A stretch of 64,000 bases of DNA from Halalkalibacter alkaliphilus (GCF_023555415.1 NZ_JAKRYL010000014.1:62001-126000), one strand, 5' to 3'. Shown: positions 15,197 to 24,511, counted from the first letter of the stretch. The notes: generated by a model not told the origin, from the sequence alone. A program made the numbers and translations.

Positions 15197-17800
15197 ATGG
15201 TTGTAGATCAAAAACAATTGGTAGAAAAAACGGATGTATTAAAAGCGGTAGATCAGTTAGTTAGCAATGGAAAAAAAGCATTAAAAGAATTCTTAACGTG
15301 TAATCAAGAGCAAGTTGATGAGGTTGTTAAAAGAATGGCTTTGGCTGGACTTGAACATCATATGGAATTAGCGAAGCTTGCTTTTGAAGAAACAAATCGT
15401 GGTGTATATGAGGATAAGATTATTAAGAATTTGTTTTCTACAGAATATGTGTACCATAACATTAAATATGACAAAACGGTCGGAATCATTCATGAAAACG
15501 AACATGATGGTTTGATTGAAATTGCTGAACCAGTTGGAGTCGTAGCCGGCGTTACACCTGTCACCAATCCAACATCTACAACAATGTTTAAAGCACTCAT
15601 AGCAATTAAAACGAGAAACCCGATTATTTTTGCTTTTCATCCTTCTGCACAAAAATGTAGTAGCGAAGCGGCAAGAGTATTACGCGATGCAGCGATTTTA
15701 GCTGGTGCACCTGAACATTGTATCCAATGGATTGAAACACCTTCCATTGAAGCAACGAAGGCATTGATGAACCATGAAGGGACAGCATTGGTACTAGCCA
15801 CAGGAGGCGCTGGAATGGTTAAATCAGCTTATAGTACAGGGAAGCCTGCGCTTGGGGTTGGCCCAGGTAACGTTCCTTGTTATATCGAAAAAACAGCGAA
15901 TGTCAAGCGGGCAGTAAATGATTTGATCCTATCAAAAACATTTGATAATGGGATGATTTGTGCATCTGAGCAAGCGGTTATTATTGATGATGCCATCTAT
16001 CAAGAAGTAAAACGGGAGTTAACGAATAATAAATGTTACTTCTTAAACGAAGAGGAGCGCGCAAAAGTAGAGAAGCTGGTGATTAATGAAACAACATGCG
16101 CTGTAAATCCAGATATCGTAGGAAAGCCAGCTGCATTTATTGCAAATTTAGCTGGTGTTACGGTCCCAGAGGATACCAAAATCTTGCTGGCGGAACTTAA
16201 AGGGGTTGGACCACAGTATCCATTATCTAGAGAGAAGCTTAGCCCAGTCCTTGCGTGTTATCGTGTGCGCTCTACAGCAGAAGGATTGAAACGAGCCGAA
16301 GAAATGCTTGAATTTGGTGGTCTAGGACACTCTGCTGTCATTCATACAAACAACGAAGATGTAATCCGACAATTTGGTATGAGAATGAAAGCATGCCGAA
16401 TTATTGCCAATGCCCCTTCTTCTCAAGGTGCGATTGGTGACATCTATAACGCCTTTTTACCATCACTCACGCTTGGTTGTGGTTCTTATGGGAAGAACTC
16501 TGTATCTTCAAATGTGGGGACTGTTAACTTAGTAAATGTAAAAAAAGTAGCTCGGAGGAATGCAAATATGCAATGGTTTAAAATTCCACCGAAAGTGTAT
16601 TTTGAGAAACATTCAACACAATATTTAGCGGTCATGCCTAATATTACAAAAGCGTTCATTGTTACTGATCCAGGTATGGTTAAACTTGGGTACGTTGATA
16701 AAGTGTTGCATTATTTACGTCAAAGACCAGACTATGTCCATTGCGAGATCTTTTCTGAAGTGGAGCCTGATCCATCTATCGAAACGGTAGAAAAAGGTGC
16801 AGCAATGATGAGAAGTTTTGAGCCGGATTGCATTATCGCACTTGGTGGAGGATCAGCAATGGATGCTGCAAAAGGAATGTGGTTATTTTACGAGCATCCA
16901 GATACAGATTTTCTTGGTTTGAAACAAAAGTTTCTTGATATTAGAAAACGCGTATTTAAATATCCAAAATTAGGAACACAGGCTCAATTTGTTGCGATTC
17001 CTACAACGTCTGGTACAGGTTCTGAAGTGACATCATTTTCTGTTATTACTGATAAAAACCAAAACATCAAGTATCCGTTAGCTGATTATGAGTTAACTCC
17101 TGATGTGGCCATTATCGATCCGCAATTTGTTATGACTGTTCCTAAACACGTAACGGCAGATACAGGAATGGATGTGTTAACCCATGCGATTGAAGCTTAT
17201 GTGTCTATTATGGCGAATGACTATACAGATGGTTTAGCAATCAAAGCCATTCAGCTAGTGTTTGAATATTTACCTCGTGCTTATCGTAATGGCAGTGAAG
17301 AGGTAGCGCGTGAGAAAATGCATAATGCATCAACCATTGCAGGAATGGCCTTTGCGAATGCATTCCTTGGCATTAATCATAGTTTGGCTCATAAATTAGG
17401 AGCTGAGTTCCATATTGCTCACGGCCGTTCAAACACAATCTTAATGCCACATGTCATTCGTTATAACGCGAAAAAGCCAACGAAATTTGCAGCATTTCCA
17501 AAATACGAACACTTTGTGGCAGACAAGCGCTATGCAGAAATTGCTAGAATACTAGGCTTACCAGCAGCTACCACAGAAGAGGGAGTCGAGAGTCTCGTTC
17601 AAGCCATTATTAAGCTAGCAAAAGAAATGGATATTCCTATGAGCATTAAAGAAAATGGAGTAAATGAGAAGGAATTTGAAAGCAAAGTCGACTATCTGGC
17701 GGAGCGTGCATTTGAAGACCAATGTACAACGGCGAATCCGAAGCTGCCTCTAGTAAGTGAATTAGCTGAAGTCTATCGTTTAGCGTATAAGGGTGTGTAA
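15197..17800 (+). CDS. adhE: Bifunctional acetaldehyde-CoA/alcohol dehydrogenase
   Basis: 867 residues, full length for AdhE. The N-terminal half is a CoA-acylating aldehyde dehydrogenase with the catalytic Cys in NGMICASEQAV. The C-terminal half is an iron-dependent alcohol dehydrogenase with GGGSAMDAAKGMW for NAD binding and metal ligands in NHSLAHKLGAEFHIAHGR. It converts acetyl-CoA to ethanol in fermentation and forms spirosomes. ATG 15197 follows GTGGAGGG; the GTG at 15182 overlaps that site. A Rex-type box sits in its leader and an FNR-type promoter lies upstream, both fitting control by oxygen limitation. Confidence 0.97.
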   Translation: MVVDQKQLVEKTDVLKAVDQLVSNGKKALKEFLTCNQEQVDEVVKRMALAGLEHHMELAKLAFEETNRGVYEDKIIKNLFSTEYVYHNIKYDKTVGIIHENEHDGLIEIAEPVGVVAGVTPVTNPTSTTMFKALIAIKTRNPIIFAFHPSAQKCSSEAARVLRDAAILAGAPEHCIQWIETPSIEATKALMNHEGTALVLATGGAGMVKSAYSTGKPALGVGPGNVPCYIEKTANVKRAVNDLILSKTFDNGMICASEQAVIIDDAIYQEVKRELTNNKCYFLNEEERAKVEKLVINETTCAVNPDIVGKPAAFIANLAGVTVPEDTKILLAELKGVGPQYPLSREKLSPVLACYRVRSTAEGLKRAEEMLEFGGLGHSAVIHTNNEDVIRQFGMRMKACRIIANAPSSQGAIGDIYNAFLPSLTLGCGSYGKNSVSSNVGTVNLVNVKKVARRNANMQWFKIPPKVYFEKHSTQYLAVMPNITKAFIVTDPGMVKLGYVDKVLHYLRQRPDYVHCEIFSEVEPDPSIETVEKGAAMMRSFEPDCIIALGGGSAMDAAKGMWLFYEHPDTDFLGLKQKFLDIRKRVFKYPKLGTQAQFVAIPTTSGTGSEVTSFSVITDKNQNIKYPLADYELTPDVAIIDPQFVMTVPKHVTADTGMDVLTHAIEAYVSIMANDYTDGLAIKAIQLVFEYLPRAYRNGSEEVAREKMHNASTIAGMAFANAFLGINHSLAHKLGAEFHIAHGRSNTILMPHVIRYNAKKPTKFAAFPKYEHFVADKRYAEIARILGLPAATTEEGVESLVQAIIKLAKEMDIPMSIKENGVNEKEFESKVDYLAERAFEDQCTTANPKLPLVSELAEVYRLAYKGV

Positions 17801-17816
17801 GTACAAATAGTAACTA

Positions 17817-17860
17817 GGGTGTTCCAAAGGTCTAGAACGATCAGTGGAACACCCTCTTTT
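17817..17860 (+). terminator. Terminator after adhE
   Basis: GGGTGTTCCA / TGGAACACCC with an 18-base loop containing AAGGTC, followed by TCTTTT. Confidence 0.8.
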
Positions 17861-18001
17861 AGATTGGGAAATAGATTGTTTTATTGTTAACAGTTTCTTT
17901 ATAGATACTAGCATATTTTTACTTGAGAGAGACAAGTACCGAGTCGAAACTTTTCAAACCTTCATAGATTAATATGATCTTAATCTAAGGAGGTTAGAAC
18001 G

Positions 18002-19324
18002 TTGTTTGGTTTTCAAATGGTACAAATGGTGAGGAAGTATTCACATAAGCTGGATAAGCCATTACGTGATAAGGTTTTAAATTTGTATAAACCTTTTAAG
18101 TGGACACCTTGCTTCATGCATAACATGTTTGAAGGTGTTTTGAAAAGAACGAGGAGAATTAGGGTGATCATTGAATTTGACGAAGGCTGTTATAAAGAAG
18201 GTTGTCTGAATATGAATCAAATATTCAATAGCCGCCTTGGGTGTAAAATGAGAAACGAATTTCAGACTATCTCTTGTTGTAGTGCAGATCTTACACCTGC
18301 TGTTTTAGAAGAGTTGCTTATGAACTGTCCTCAGATTAAAAAGATTTCCTTAAATCGTGAAGTTCGCGCTTTGCTTGATACAGCAGTGATCTCTGCGAAG
18401 GCTAGAAATGTCATTCGAAATGGAACAGAACTGACAGGAAAAGGAATAACAGTTGCAGTCATTGATACAGGTATTTACCCTCATAATGACCTTTCGGGAA
18501 GGATTATTGATTTTGTTGACTTTATCAATCAAAGAAGCGAGCCGTATGATGACAACGGACATGGTACTCATTGTGCTGGAGATGCTGTTGGTGACGGGGC
18601 AGCCTCGTCAGGTGTCTATATGGGTCCTGCACCTGAAGCAAATGTAATTGGGGTAAAAGTATTAAATAAAATAGGTTCTGGGTCGTTGGAAACGGTCATG
18701 CAAGGAGTACAGTGGTGTATAGACTACAATGAAAGAAATCCTGAGCAGCCCATTCATGTCATTAACATGTCATTAGGTGCTCCGGCTCAGAGATATGCAA
18801 ATGAACGTGAAGATCCGATGGTTCGTATCGTTGAGAGCGCTTGGGAAAGTGGAATTGTCGTTTGCGTAGCGGCTGGGAATGAAGGCCCTGAAGAAAGAAC
18901 TATCGCAAGTCCGGGAATAAGTCAACAAGTTATCACGGTAGGAGCTCTTGATGATCGAAATACAATTGATCGAAGTGATGATGGTGTCGCCAGCTTTTCA
19001 AGTCGTGGGCCAACCATTTATGGAGCTCAAAAACCAGATTTGCTTGCTCCAGGAGTTAGCATTGTTTCATTACGCTCACCAAGATCTTATTTAGATAAAT
19101 TACAGAAAGCGAGCAGAGTCAATTCTGAGTATTTCGTTTTGTCAGGAACATCAATGGCCACACCAATTTGTGCAGGTATTGTTGCACTAATGCTTGAGTC
19201 TAATCCAACATTGACACCTGCGGAAATAAAAGAACAGTTGCTTAACGGTACTGACTTATGGACAAACAGAGATCCAAATATTTATGGAGCAGGCTATATT
19301 AATGCAGAAGATTCAATTCAGTAA
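18002..19324 (+). CDS. aprX: AprX-type intracellular subtilisin-like serine protease
   Basis: 440 residues, matching B. subtilis AprX in length and in stretches such as LYKPFKWTPCF and LNREVRALLDTA. Peptidase S8 triad: Asp in VAVIDTGIYPH, His in DNGHGTHCAG, Ser in SGTSMATP; the oxyanion Asn is in CVAAGNEGP. There is no signal peptide, which fits the intracellular or late-stationary role of AprX. It starts at TTG 18002 (MFGFQMVQMVRK) with AAGGAGG ending 10 bp upstream; the start is supported by homology to the AprX N terminus. It is monocistronic. Confidence 0.95.
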   Translation: MFGFQMVQMVRKYSHKLDKPLRDKVLNLYKPFKWTPCFMHNMFEGVLKRTRRIRVIIEFDEGCYKEGCLNMNQIFNSRLGCKMRNEFQTISCCSADLTPAVLEELLMNCPQIKKISLNREVRALLDTAVISAKARNVIRNGTELTGKGITVAVIDTGIYPHNDLSGRIIDFVDFINQRSEPYDDNGHGTHCAGDAVGDGAASSGVYMGPAPEANVIGVKVLNKIGSGSLETVMQGVQWCIDYNERNPEQPIHVINMSLGAPAQRYANEREDPMVRIVESAWESGIVVCVAAGNEGPEERTIASPGISQQVITVGALDDRNTIDRSDDGVASFSSRGPTIYGAQKPDLLAPGVSIVSLRSPRSYLDKLQKASRVNSEYFVLSGTSMATPICAGIVALMLESNPTLTPAEIKEQLLNGTDLWTNRDPNIYGAGYINAEDSIQ

Positions 19325-19401
19325 ACTAACGCAGTAAAGGAGTAAAGAGGGGTCTGACCCTTACCTATAGGGGTATGAAGAATCGAAGGGGATTTCTGTT
19401 C

Positions 19402-19440
19402 GAGGGCACTGAATAGGTGAAAGTTGACCTTTCAGTGCTC
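19402..19440. repeat. Dispersed palindrome (CACTGAATAGGT type)
   Basis: GAGGGCACTGAATAGGT / ACCTTTCAGTGCTC, 77 bp after aprX; an imperfect family member. Confidence 0.6.
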
Positions 19441-19548
19441 TATTTCTGCATTTTCGAATAAGTACATGTCAGAGTGAATAAAAAGTATGAAAATGGCCCT
19501 ATCCTTTTAAAGATCAGCTTTTTTCGATACAGAAAGTAGGGAGATCTC

Positions 19549-20895
19549 ATGAAAGGGCTAAATGAAGTTAACGTCGTGATTGTCGGTGCTGGATTAGCAG
19601 GATTAACAGCAGCTCACGAGTTAAAGAAAAGAGATGTTTCTTTTATTATTTTGGAAGCGCGAAGCAGGGCAGGTGGTAGGGTTTATAGTACAATGTCAGA
19701 TGAGAATCTTCCTATTGACTTAGGAGCACAATGGATTGGGCCAGGTCAAAAGAGAATGATGAGGCTTGCAGAAGAATATAATCTACAACTTACACCAACT
19801 TTTCAAAAAGGAAAAACACTTTTCCACTTAAGAGGAAAGAAGAATAAAACAAAAGGGAATATGCCTAAACTATCAGCTCTTGCCACTCTTAATATGATGA
19901 TTCTAAAAAAGAAAATAGACAAGTTGAGTAAACAAATTCCGGCAAATGAACCATGGACTTCAGAGCTCGCTAAGCAGTTAGACAAAATGACGTTAGAGGA
20001 ATTTATACAAGTTCATTCACATTCAAACTCTGCATCGGCTTATTATAGATTAATTATAGAAGAACTACTCTGTGCAAAATTATATGAAGTCTCGGCTCTT
20101 GACTTTTTATGGTGCATAAAGTCTGCTGGTTCAATAGATGACCTGTTAGCAGCAGAGAGTTTTTGGTTTAAAGATGGTGCAGGGAAGCTTATTGATAAAT
20201 TAATAGAGCCACTTACAGAATTTATTTATTTTGATCACCCTGTCCAACGTATTATATACGAAGAGAAGAAAGCTGTTGTTTATGCCCGAAATCAGTCATG
20301 GACAACCTCAGAAGTAATCATAACCATTCCACCTAATTTTATTACAAACATTCACTTTGACCCACCTCTGCCATCAGATCGAGTGCAACTAAGTGAACGA
20401 GCAGGTTTACCTTCTGTCACAAAGTTAATTTTTATTTATGACCGACCTTTTTGGAGGGAGTTAGGACTAAATGGAACGGCTTATAGTGATCAACCTCCAG
20501 TAAACTTGACGATTGACAGCTCACCAGAAGATGGAAAAAGAGGAATATTAACAGTTTTAATAGGTAGCAAATCAGCTAGAGATTTAGCTAGTATGAAGGC
20601 TGAAGCGCGACATGATTTAGTAAAAAAGGCGTTAATTCGCTTCTTTGGAAAAGAAGCTGAATTACCTCTTCGGGTATTTGAGAAAGATTGGACAGCTGAT
20701 ATGTGGACCCATGGTGGATACGGGACTCACTTTCCAACAGGAGTAATTAGTCACTTTGGGCCATCTCTTATTGAGCCAGTTGGGCCAATACATTGGGCTG
20801 GAACAGAAACAGCTTTTGAGTGGAGGATGTATATGGAGGGGGCTGTTCAATCAGGAGAAAGAGTAGTTAGTGAGGTTTTAAATCGTTTGAAGTGA
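19549..20895 (+). CDS. Flavin-dependent monoamine oxidase family protein
   Basis: 448 residues. The FAD-binding start reads VVIVGAGLAGLTAAHEL (about 9-25), followed by ILEARSRAGGRVYS with the RxGGR signature and IDLGAQWIGPGQ. The C-terminal FAD contact GPIHWAGTETAFEWRMYMEGA closes the domain. It is predicted to oxidise an amine or amino acid with release of H2O2; the substrate cannot be read from the sequence. No signal peptide or Tat motif. The ribosome binding site GTAGGGAG precedes ATG 19549. The next gene is a small unknown ORF, so there is no pathway context. Confidence 0.9.
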   Translation: MKGLNEVNVVIVGAGLAGLTAAHELKKRDVSFIILEARSRAGGRVYSTMSDENLPIDLGAQWIGPGQKRMMRLAEEYNLQLTPTFQKGKTLFHLRGKKNKTKGNMPKLSALATLNMMILKKKIDKLSKQIPANEPWTSELAKQLDKMTLEEFIQVHSHSNSASAYYRLIIEELLCAKLYEVSALDFLWCIKSAGSIDDLLAAESFWFKDGAGKLIDKLIEPLTEFIYFDHPVQRIIYEEKKAVVYARNQSWTTSEVIITIPPNFITNIHFDPPLPSDRVQLSERAGLPSVTKLIFIYDRPFWRELGLNGTAYSDQPPVNLTIDSSPEDGKRGILTVLIGSKSARDLASMKAEARHDLVKKALIRFFGKEAELPLRVFEKDWTADMWTHGGYGTHFPTGVISHFGPSLIEPVGPIHWAGTETAFEWRMYMEGAVQSGERVVSEVLNRLK

Positions 20896-20988
20896 ATAGG
20901 TATAGGTATGAGTGGAGGAATAAACAGTCATACTGTATAAAACATCCTTGTCGTAGAAGGAAGCTCTAAAAGGAAAGAGGAGAGACTA

Positions 20989-21237
20989 ATGACTATAATA
21001 GCAGGTTCCGATTATCAAATTTCTCAAAATATTCAAGGGAATTTTAATTCAGCAGAGATTTTAACGGTTATTCGTCAAAGTGGAAACAGTGTGCAGTTTA
21101 CCCTTGGTAATGGAAAAGGTCATGGCTCTATGCCACTTGACCATATGCAGTTTTTACTGAAGAAGAATGAATTGCGGTACGTTCCTAATAAACAAAAAAT
21201 GTTAAAAGAAGAAAATAACGAGGAACAAATTAGTTAA
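20989..21237 (+). CDS. Hypothetical 82-aa protein
   Basis: Begins MTIIAGSDYQISQNIQGNFN and contains a compact beta-rich-looking core (AEILTVIRQSGNSVQFTLGN) followed by a charged tail (KMLKEENNEEQIS). GAAAGAGGAG precedes the ATG. It has no membrane segment and no motif I recognise. It lies 93 bp after the amine oxidase gene in the same direction and may share its message. A repeat cluster begins 44 bp after the stop. Confidence 0.55.
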   Translation: MTIIAGSDYQISQNIQGNFNSAEILTVIRQSGNSVQFTLGNGKGHGSMPLDHMQFLLKKNELRYVPNKQKMLKEENNEEQIS

Positions 21238-21280
21238 AAGAAAAATCAAGAAGAGGGTTGTCTCAATAGGTCCAAAACAG

Positions 21281-21323
21281 GAAGCCACTGAAAAAGGTAA
21301 AAACCAACCTTTTTCAGTGGCTC
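21281..21323. repeat. Dispersed palindrome, left of element E2
   Basis: GAAGCCACTGAAAAAGGT / ACCTTTTTCAGTGGCTC with an 8-base loop; one terminal mismatch. Confidence 0.75.
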
Positions 21324-21333
21324 TTATTTAAGT

Positions 21334-21422
21334 AGCAATGGCTTCGCACGTTGCAAGCCTGGTATGAGAAACCCACTCGTACCAGGCTTTTTATAAAGAT
21401 TGCACCGGCTTCGCACATTGCT
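21334..21422 (+). repeat. MITE-like short element E2 (AGCAATG ends)
   Basis: 89 bp, beginning AGCAATGGCTTCGCACG and ending TTCGCACATTGCT, colinear with E1 at 2154-2242. The central dyad is GCCTGGTATGAG / CTCGTACCAGGC. As with E1, palindromes of the CTGAAAAAGG family flank it on both sides. Confidence 0.7.
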
Positions 21423-21424
21423 TC

Positions 21425-21467
21425 GAGGACATTGATAAAGGTAAAAATCGACCTTTCTCAGTGCCCG
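21425..21467. repeat. Dispersed palindrome, right of element E2
   Basis: GAGGACATTGATAAAGGT / ACCTTTCTCAGTGCCC; several mismatches, a decayed copy. Confidence 0.55.
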
Positions 21468-21500
21468 CCCAAAACAGACCGTTTGAGCCGCCCCCTTATT

Positions 21501-21746
21501 CTATATCTTTTTAAAAAATCCTGTTGAAAGCAAGGCATCAATGCCTTCTGTTTGACTACTGTCATGTACTTCCAATTCAATTTCTTGATTCGGTTGTAGG
21601 GAGATGGCTAGCAACCCTAATAAACTTTTTGCGTCAATCTCCCAGTGATCTTTTTTGATGAGAATGGTTTCAGGAAACTCGCTTGCTTTGTTTACAATTT
21701 GACTAGCTGTCTCCGCCACAATAGGTTGTAATACCTTTACACGCAT
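21501..21746 (-). CDS. HPr-fold protein lacking the phospho-His loop (Crh-like)
   Basis: 81 residues of the HPr/Crh family. The regulatory helix is conserved (DAKSLLGLLAISL, with the Ser46 equivalent in AKSLLG), and the order of beta strands matches Crh. The active-site segment that holds His15 in HPr is replaced by LQPIVAETASQIV, with no His at all, and is a few residues shorter. It therefore cannot carry PTS phosphate; it may act like Crh as a CcpA partner or may have lost that role. GGGAGTGG precedes the ATG at 21746. Single gene, with repeats on both sides. Confidence 0.75.
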   Translation of the reverse strand: MRVKVLQPIVAETASQIVNKASEFPETILIKKDHWEIDAKSLLGLLAISLQPNQEIELEVHDSSQTEGIDALLSTGFFKKI

Positions 21747-21907
21747 GGTGTTCCACTCCCTTTATTGTTATAAAAATGACTAAGTAGCGATATATATTGA
21801 TAATATATTTGCAAACCTAAGAAAAATGCTAAAAAACTTATAAAGAGTATGGGAGATAAGATCACATCATATCTATATGTACCCCAGAGAAAAGAGGGGG
21901 CCAATGA

Positions 21908-21945
21908 GGAGGGTGCTGAAAAAGTGATTTTCCTTTCAGTGGCCT
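21908..21945. repeat. Decayed dispersed palindrome between divergent genes
   Basis: GAGGGTGCTGAAA / TTTCAGTGGCCTC. It lies between the start of a minus gene and the start of a plus gene, so it is not acting as a gene-end terminator there. Confidence 0.5.
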
Positions 21946-22019
21946 CTAAATGAGTACGCCCTTTTTATCTGAAAATTTGTTAATATATAAATAAGTACAG
22001 TTTTAAGTAGGAGGCAGGA

Positions 22020-22766
22020 ATGGAAAAACAGGACCATAAACCAATTAAATTGATCGCAATTGATATGGATGGCACTCTTTTAAATGAGCGTAAAGAAATT
22101 TCTTTGGAAAATCGGAAAGCAATTAAAGAAGCTGAAGAAAAAGGGGTACATGTCGTAATTAGTACAGGAAGAACGAGAATGACATGTGATGACTTAGTGA
22201 ATTCTCTTTCTTTAAATTCTTATCTTATCACCGTTAATGGAAGTGAAATTTGGGATGAACATGGTGAATTGGTTGAAAGGAAATTGTTAAATACGTCATA
22301 CATAGAACAAATGTGGAAGTTAAAGCAGACACACGAAACATTTTGTTGGGCTGCCTCTGTTGATAATGTATGGAGGGATTCATTTCCAGAGGATTTATCT
22401 AAACATCAATGGATGAAATTTGGCTTCGATATTAAAGATGACCAAGTGAGAAACATCGTTTTAGAGGAACTCTCCAAAAATCCTGATCTTGAGATTACCA
22501 ATTCAAGTCCTACGAACCTAGAGATTAACGCTGCTGGGGTTAATAAAGCAAAAGCAATTGAGAAAGTGTGCAATCGGCTTGGAATTACAATGGATAATGT
22601 CCTTGCACTAGGTGATAGCTTAAATGACTTAGCAATGATAAAAGAAGCTGGAATAGGTGTAGCAATGGGGAATGCACAGCCATATGTGAAAGAGTCAGCT
22701 AATTGGGTTACTTCTACCAATGAGGAAGATGGTGTAGCAAAAGCAATACGAAGATGGGTGTTGTAA
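22020..22766 (+). CDS. Cof-type HAD-IIB sugar phosphatase
   Basis: 248 residues of the Cof/YidA group. HAD motif I is IAIDMDGTLLNERKEIS (nucleophile and acid Asp), motif II VVISTGRTR, motif III Lys in GVNKAKAIEKV, and motif IV ALGDSLNDLAMIKEAG. The C2B cap lies between II and III. It is predicted to dephosphorylate small sugar phosphates or flavin-type metabolites in the cytoplasm; the substrate is not readable. GGAGGCAGGA precedes ATG 22020. A hairpin terminator follows at 22770. Confidence 0.92.
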   Translation: MEKQDHKPIKLIAIDMDGTLLNERKEISLENRKAIKEAEEKGVHVVISTGRTRMTCDDLVNSLSLNSYLITVNGSEIWDEHGELVERKLLNTSYIEQMWKLKQTHETFCWAASVDNVWRDSFPEDLSKHQWMKFGFDIKDDQVRNIVLEELSKNPDLEITNSSPTNLEINAAGVNKAKAIEKVCNRLGITMDNVLALGDSLNDLAMIKEAGIGVAMGNAQPYVKESANWVTSTNEEDGVAKAIRRWVL

Positions 22767-22769
22767 GAG

Positions 22770-22810
22770 GGGTTATCCTAAAGGTGAAAATATACCTTTG
22801 GGATAATCCC
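22770..22810 (+). terminator. 16-bp hairpin after the HAD phosphatase gene
   Basis: GGGTTATCCTAAAGGT / ACCTTTGGGATAATCCC. It shares the AAAGGT / ACCTTT core with the palindrome family but has a different outer stem. Confidence 0.7.
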
Positions 22811-22959
22811 TTTCCATTATTGAGTACAAGATAGAACTAGAGGTGATTAAAAAAATGATTTTCGTCTAAGTAAATAAGCAGAGAAATTATCTAAAGGAAA
22901 AAGAGAGCATTAGTAGAATCTCACATACAATATGAAAATCCAAAAGAAAGGGAGAGACG

Positions 22960-23649
22960 ATGAAAAAAAGAACGTTGGTATTTGTTGGAGTTGTCCTGGC
23001 AGCGGTCTTCCTTGCACTAATTATATTTGCTTCAACTGGTGATGAAAGTGTAAAGCATAATGAGGATAGTATAGAAGAACAACCACAGTATGATGAAAAT
23101 ATTGATAAGGAAGAGGAAAGCGAGCAAGTTGAACAAACAGAAAATGCAATTGAAACGTACCGAGTTTTCAATGATTACCAGCTTGATCATATTGGATATT
23201 TAAGTGAAGGGCGCACTTTTTACCATAGTGATGAGGATGTTTATGTACTCGGATATGGACACGAGGCACACGCAGTTACCCGATATGAGCTTTACGAAAT
23301 AAACGAAGGTGAGGTTTCTATTATTAGAAGTTTGACCGAAGACAGCGAGCATTTTGAACATATTGAATCCATAATTTCAGAGGAGAATTGGGAAGAAGAA
23401 ATGGTTAAGTATTTACTAGATAGTGTTGAACCACAAGATGAGTTATTTTTTTCATATGATCCAACAATTGACGAAGTAGATGTTGTCTTAGAACAAGGTT
23501 CATATGCACTATATCCTGTAACGGTAGGAGAAAAAACATTATATTTTAAACAAAGCGAAGGCTTGTGGGCAAAAGAATATCGGGATGATTTGACCATCGA
23601 TATGTATGGAGAGAAACAGTTCGCTGTGCGCAAAAACGAAATGAACTAA
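22960..23649 (+). CDS. Membrane-anchored acidic extracellular protein
   Basis: 229 residues. An N-terminal anchor (KKRTLVFVGVVLAAVFLALI) is followed by a strongly acidic linker rich in Glu, then a folded-looking domain of about 150 residues (YRVFNDYQLDHIGYLSEGRT). There is no lipobox Cys. GAAAGGGAGAG precedes the ATG. The family is not recognised. The high acidity outside the membrane is typical of proteins facing an alkaline medium, which is inference. A hairpin at 23657 ends the unit. Confidence 0.65.
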   Translation: MKKRTLVFVGVVLAAVFLALIIFASTGDESVKHNEDSIEEQPQYDENIDKEEESEQVEQTENAIETYRVFNDYQLDHIGYLSEGRTFYHSDEDVYVLGYGHEAHAVTRYELYEINEGEVSIIRSLTEDSEHFEHIESIISEENWEEEMVKYLLDSVEPQDELFFSYDPTIDEVDVVLEQGSYALYPVTVGEKTLYFKQSEGLWAKEYRDDLTIDMYGEKQFAVRKNEMN

Positions 23650-23656
23650 GTTAGAA

Positions 23657-23700
23657 GGGGTATCCTAAAGATCGTTTATGACCTTTTTGGGATACCCCTT
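23657..23700. terminator. Hairpin between convergent genes
   Basis: GGGGTATCC / GGATACCCC with AAAGATC..GACCTTT inside; it separates the acidic membrane protein from the LysM-3D gene. Confidence 0.7.
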
Positions 23701-23737
23701 ACTCTGTTCCTAACTTCCGGAGAAGAGTCGTTTGGAA

Positions 23738-24511
23738 TTAATGGTAAACTTTCACATTTACTTCTTGTACACCCCAGTTGATTGCATCTTGCTTATTTGG
23801 GATGAACAAATCGATTTTGTTTCCTTTAATGGCTCCGCCAGTATCACCAGCTATTGCATGGCCGTATCCTTCAACATAGACTTTTGAACCTAATGGGATG
23901 ACAGACGGATCAACGGAAATCACTTTTTTATCTGGATTATCAATTAGGTTCAAGCCTGTTGCAGTTATTCCAGAGCAACCATTACATGATGCTGTATACG
24001 CTGTTGCAGTCATCGTTAGCTCCTGGGCAACATCCTCATTAGTGTTGGAATGATTTGATGTTGTTGATTCTGTTTTTTGTGTTTGTCCACTTGTTTGAGT
24101 TGCCTCTTTAGCTGATCCATTAATAGTAAGAGTCTGACCAGCAATGATCACATTAGGGTTAGAGATTTGATTCCACTCTTGTATCTGACTAGTTGTTACT
24201 CCATTAAACTTTCGAGCAATTGAAGTAAGGGTATCTCCTCTTTTAACAGTATATGTCTCTTGCTTGTTCGTTGCCTCTGCTTTTTCTTTTCCAGAACGAG
24301 AAACTTGTAGGCGATCCCCTGGGAATATTAGATTACTAGAAAGACTGTTCCACTCTTTTAACTCATCTAGTTGAATATTATTATTATTGGCAATTGACCA
24401 CAACGTATCTCCCTTATTGACGGTTACTTCTTCTGCTGACGCGCTCATTCCAAACCCTAAAGATCCAACGAGTGCCGCTGCTGTTACTAATGAAACGATG
24501 CTTTTTCTCAT
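23738..24511 (-). CDS. Secreted LysM-3D domain cell-wall protein (YocH-like)
   Basis: 257 residues. Signal peptide MRKSIVSLVTAAALVGSLGF ending near ASA-EE; two LysM repeats (VNKGDTLWSIANNNNIQLDE and VKRGDTLTSIARKFNG, each followed by its Pro-containing end); a Ser/Thr/Gln linker; and a C-terminal 3D domain whose Asp triad is in VISVDPSVIPLG, GDTGGAI and KIDLFI. Such proteins bind peptidoglycan and act in wall turnover. ATG 24511 is chosen because GGAGG lies 11 bp upstream and the signal peptide starts there; an ATG eight codons earlier precedes the ribosome binding site. Confidence 0.93.
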   Translation of the reverse strand: MRKSIVSLVTAAALVGSLGFGMSASAEEVTVNKGDTLWSIANNNNIQLDELKEWNSLSSNLIFPGDRLQVSRSGKEKAEATNKQETYTVKRGDTLTSIARKFNGVTTSQIQEWNQISNPNVIIAGQTLTINGSAKEATQTSGQTQKTESTTSNHSNTNEDVAQELTMTATAYTASCNGCSGITATGLNLIDNPDKKVISVDPSVIPLGSKVYVEGYGHAIAGDTGGAIKGNKIDLFIPNKQDAINWGVQEVNVKVYH

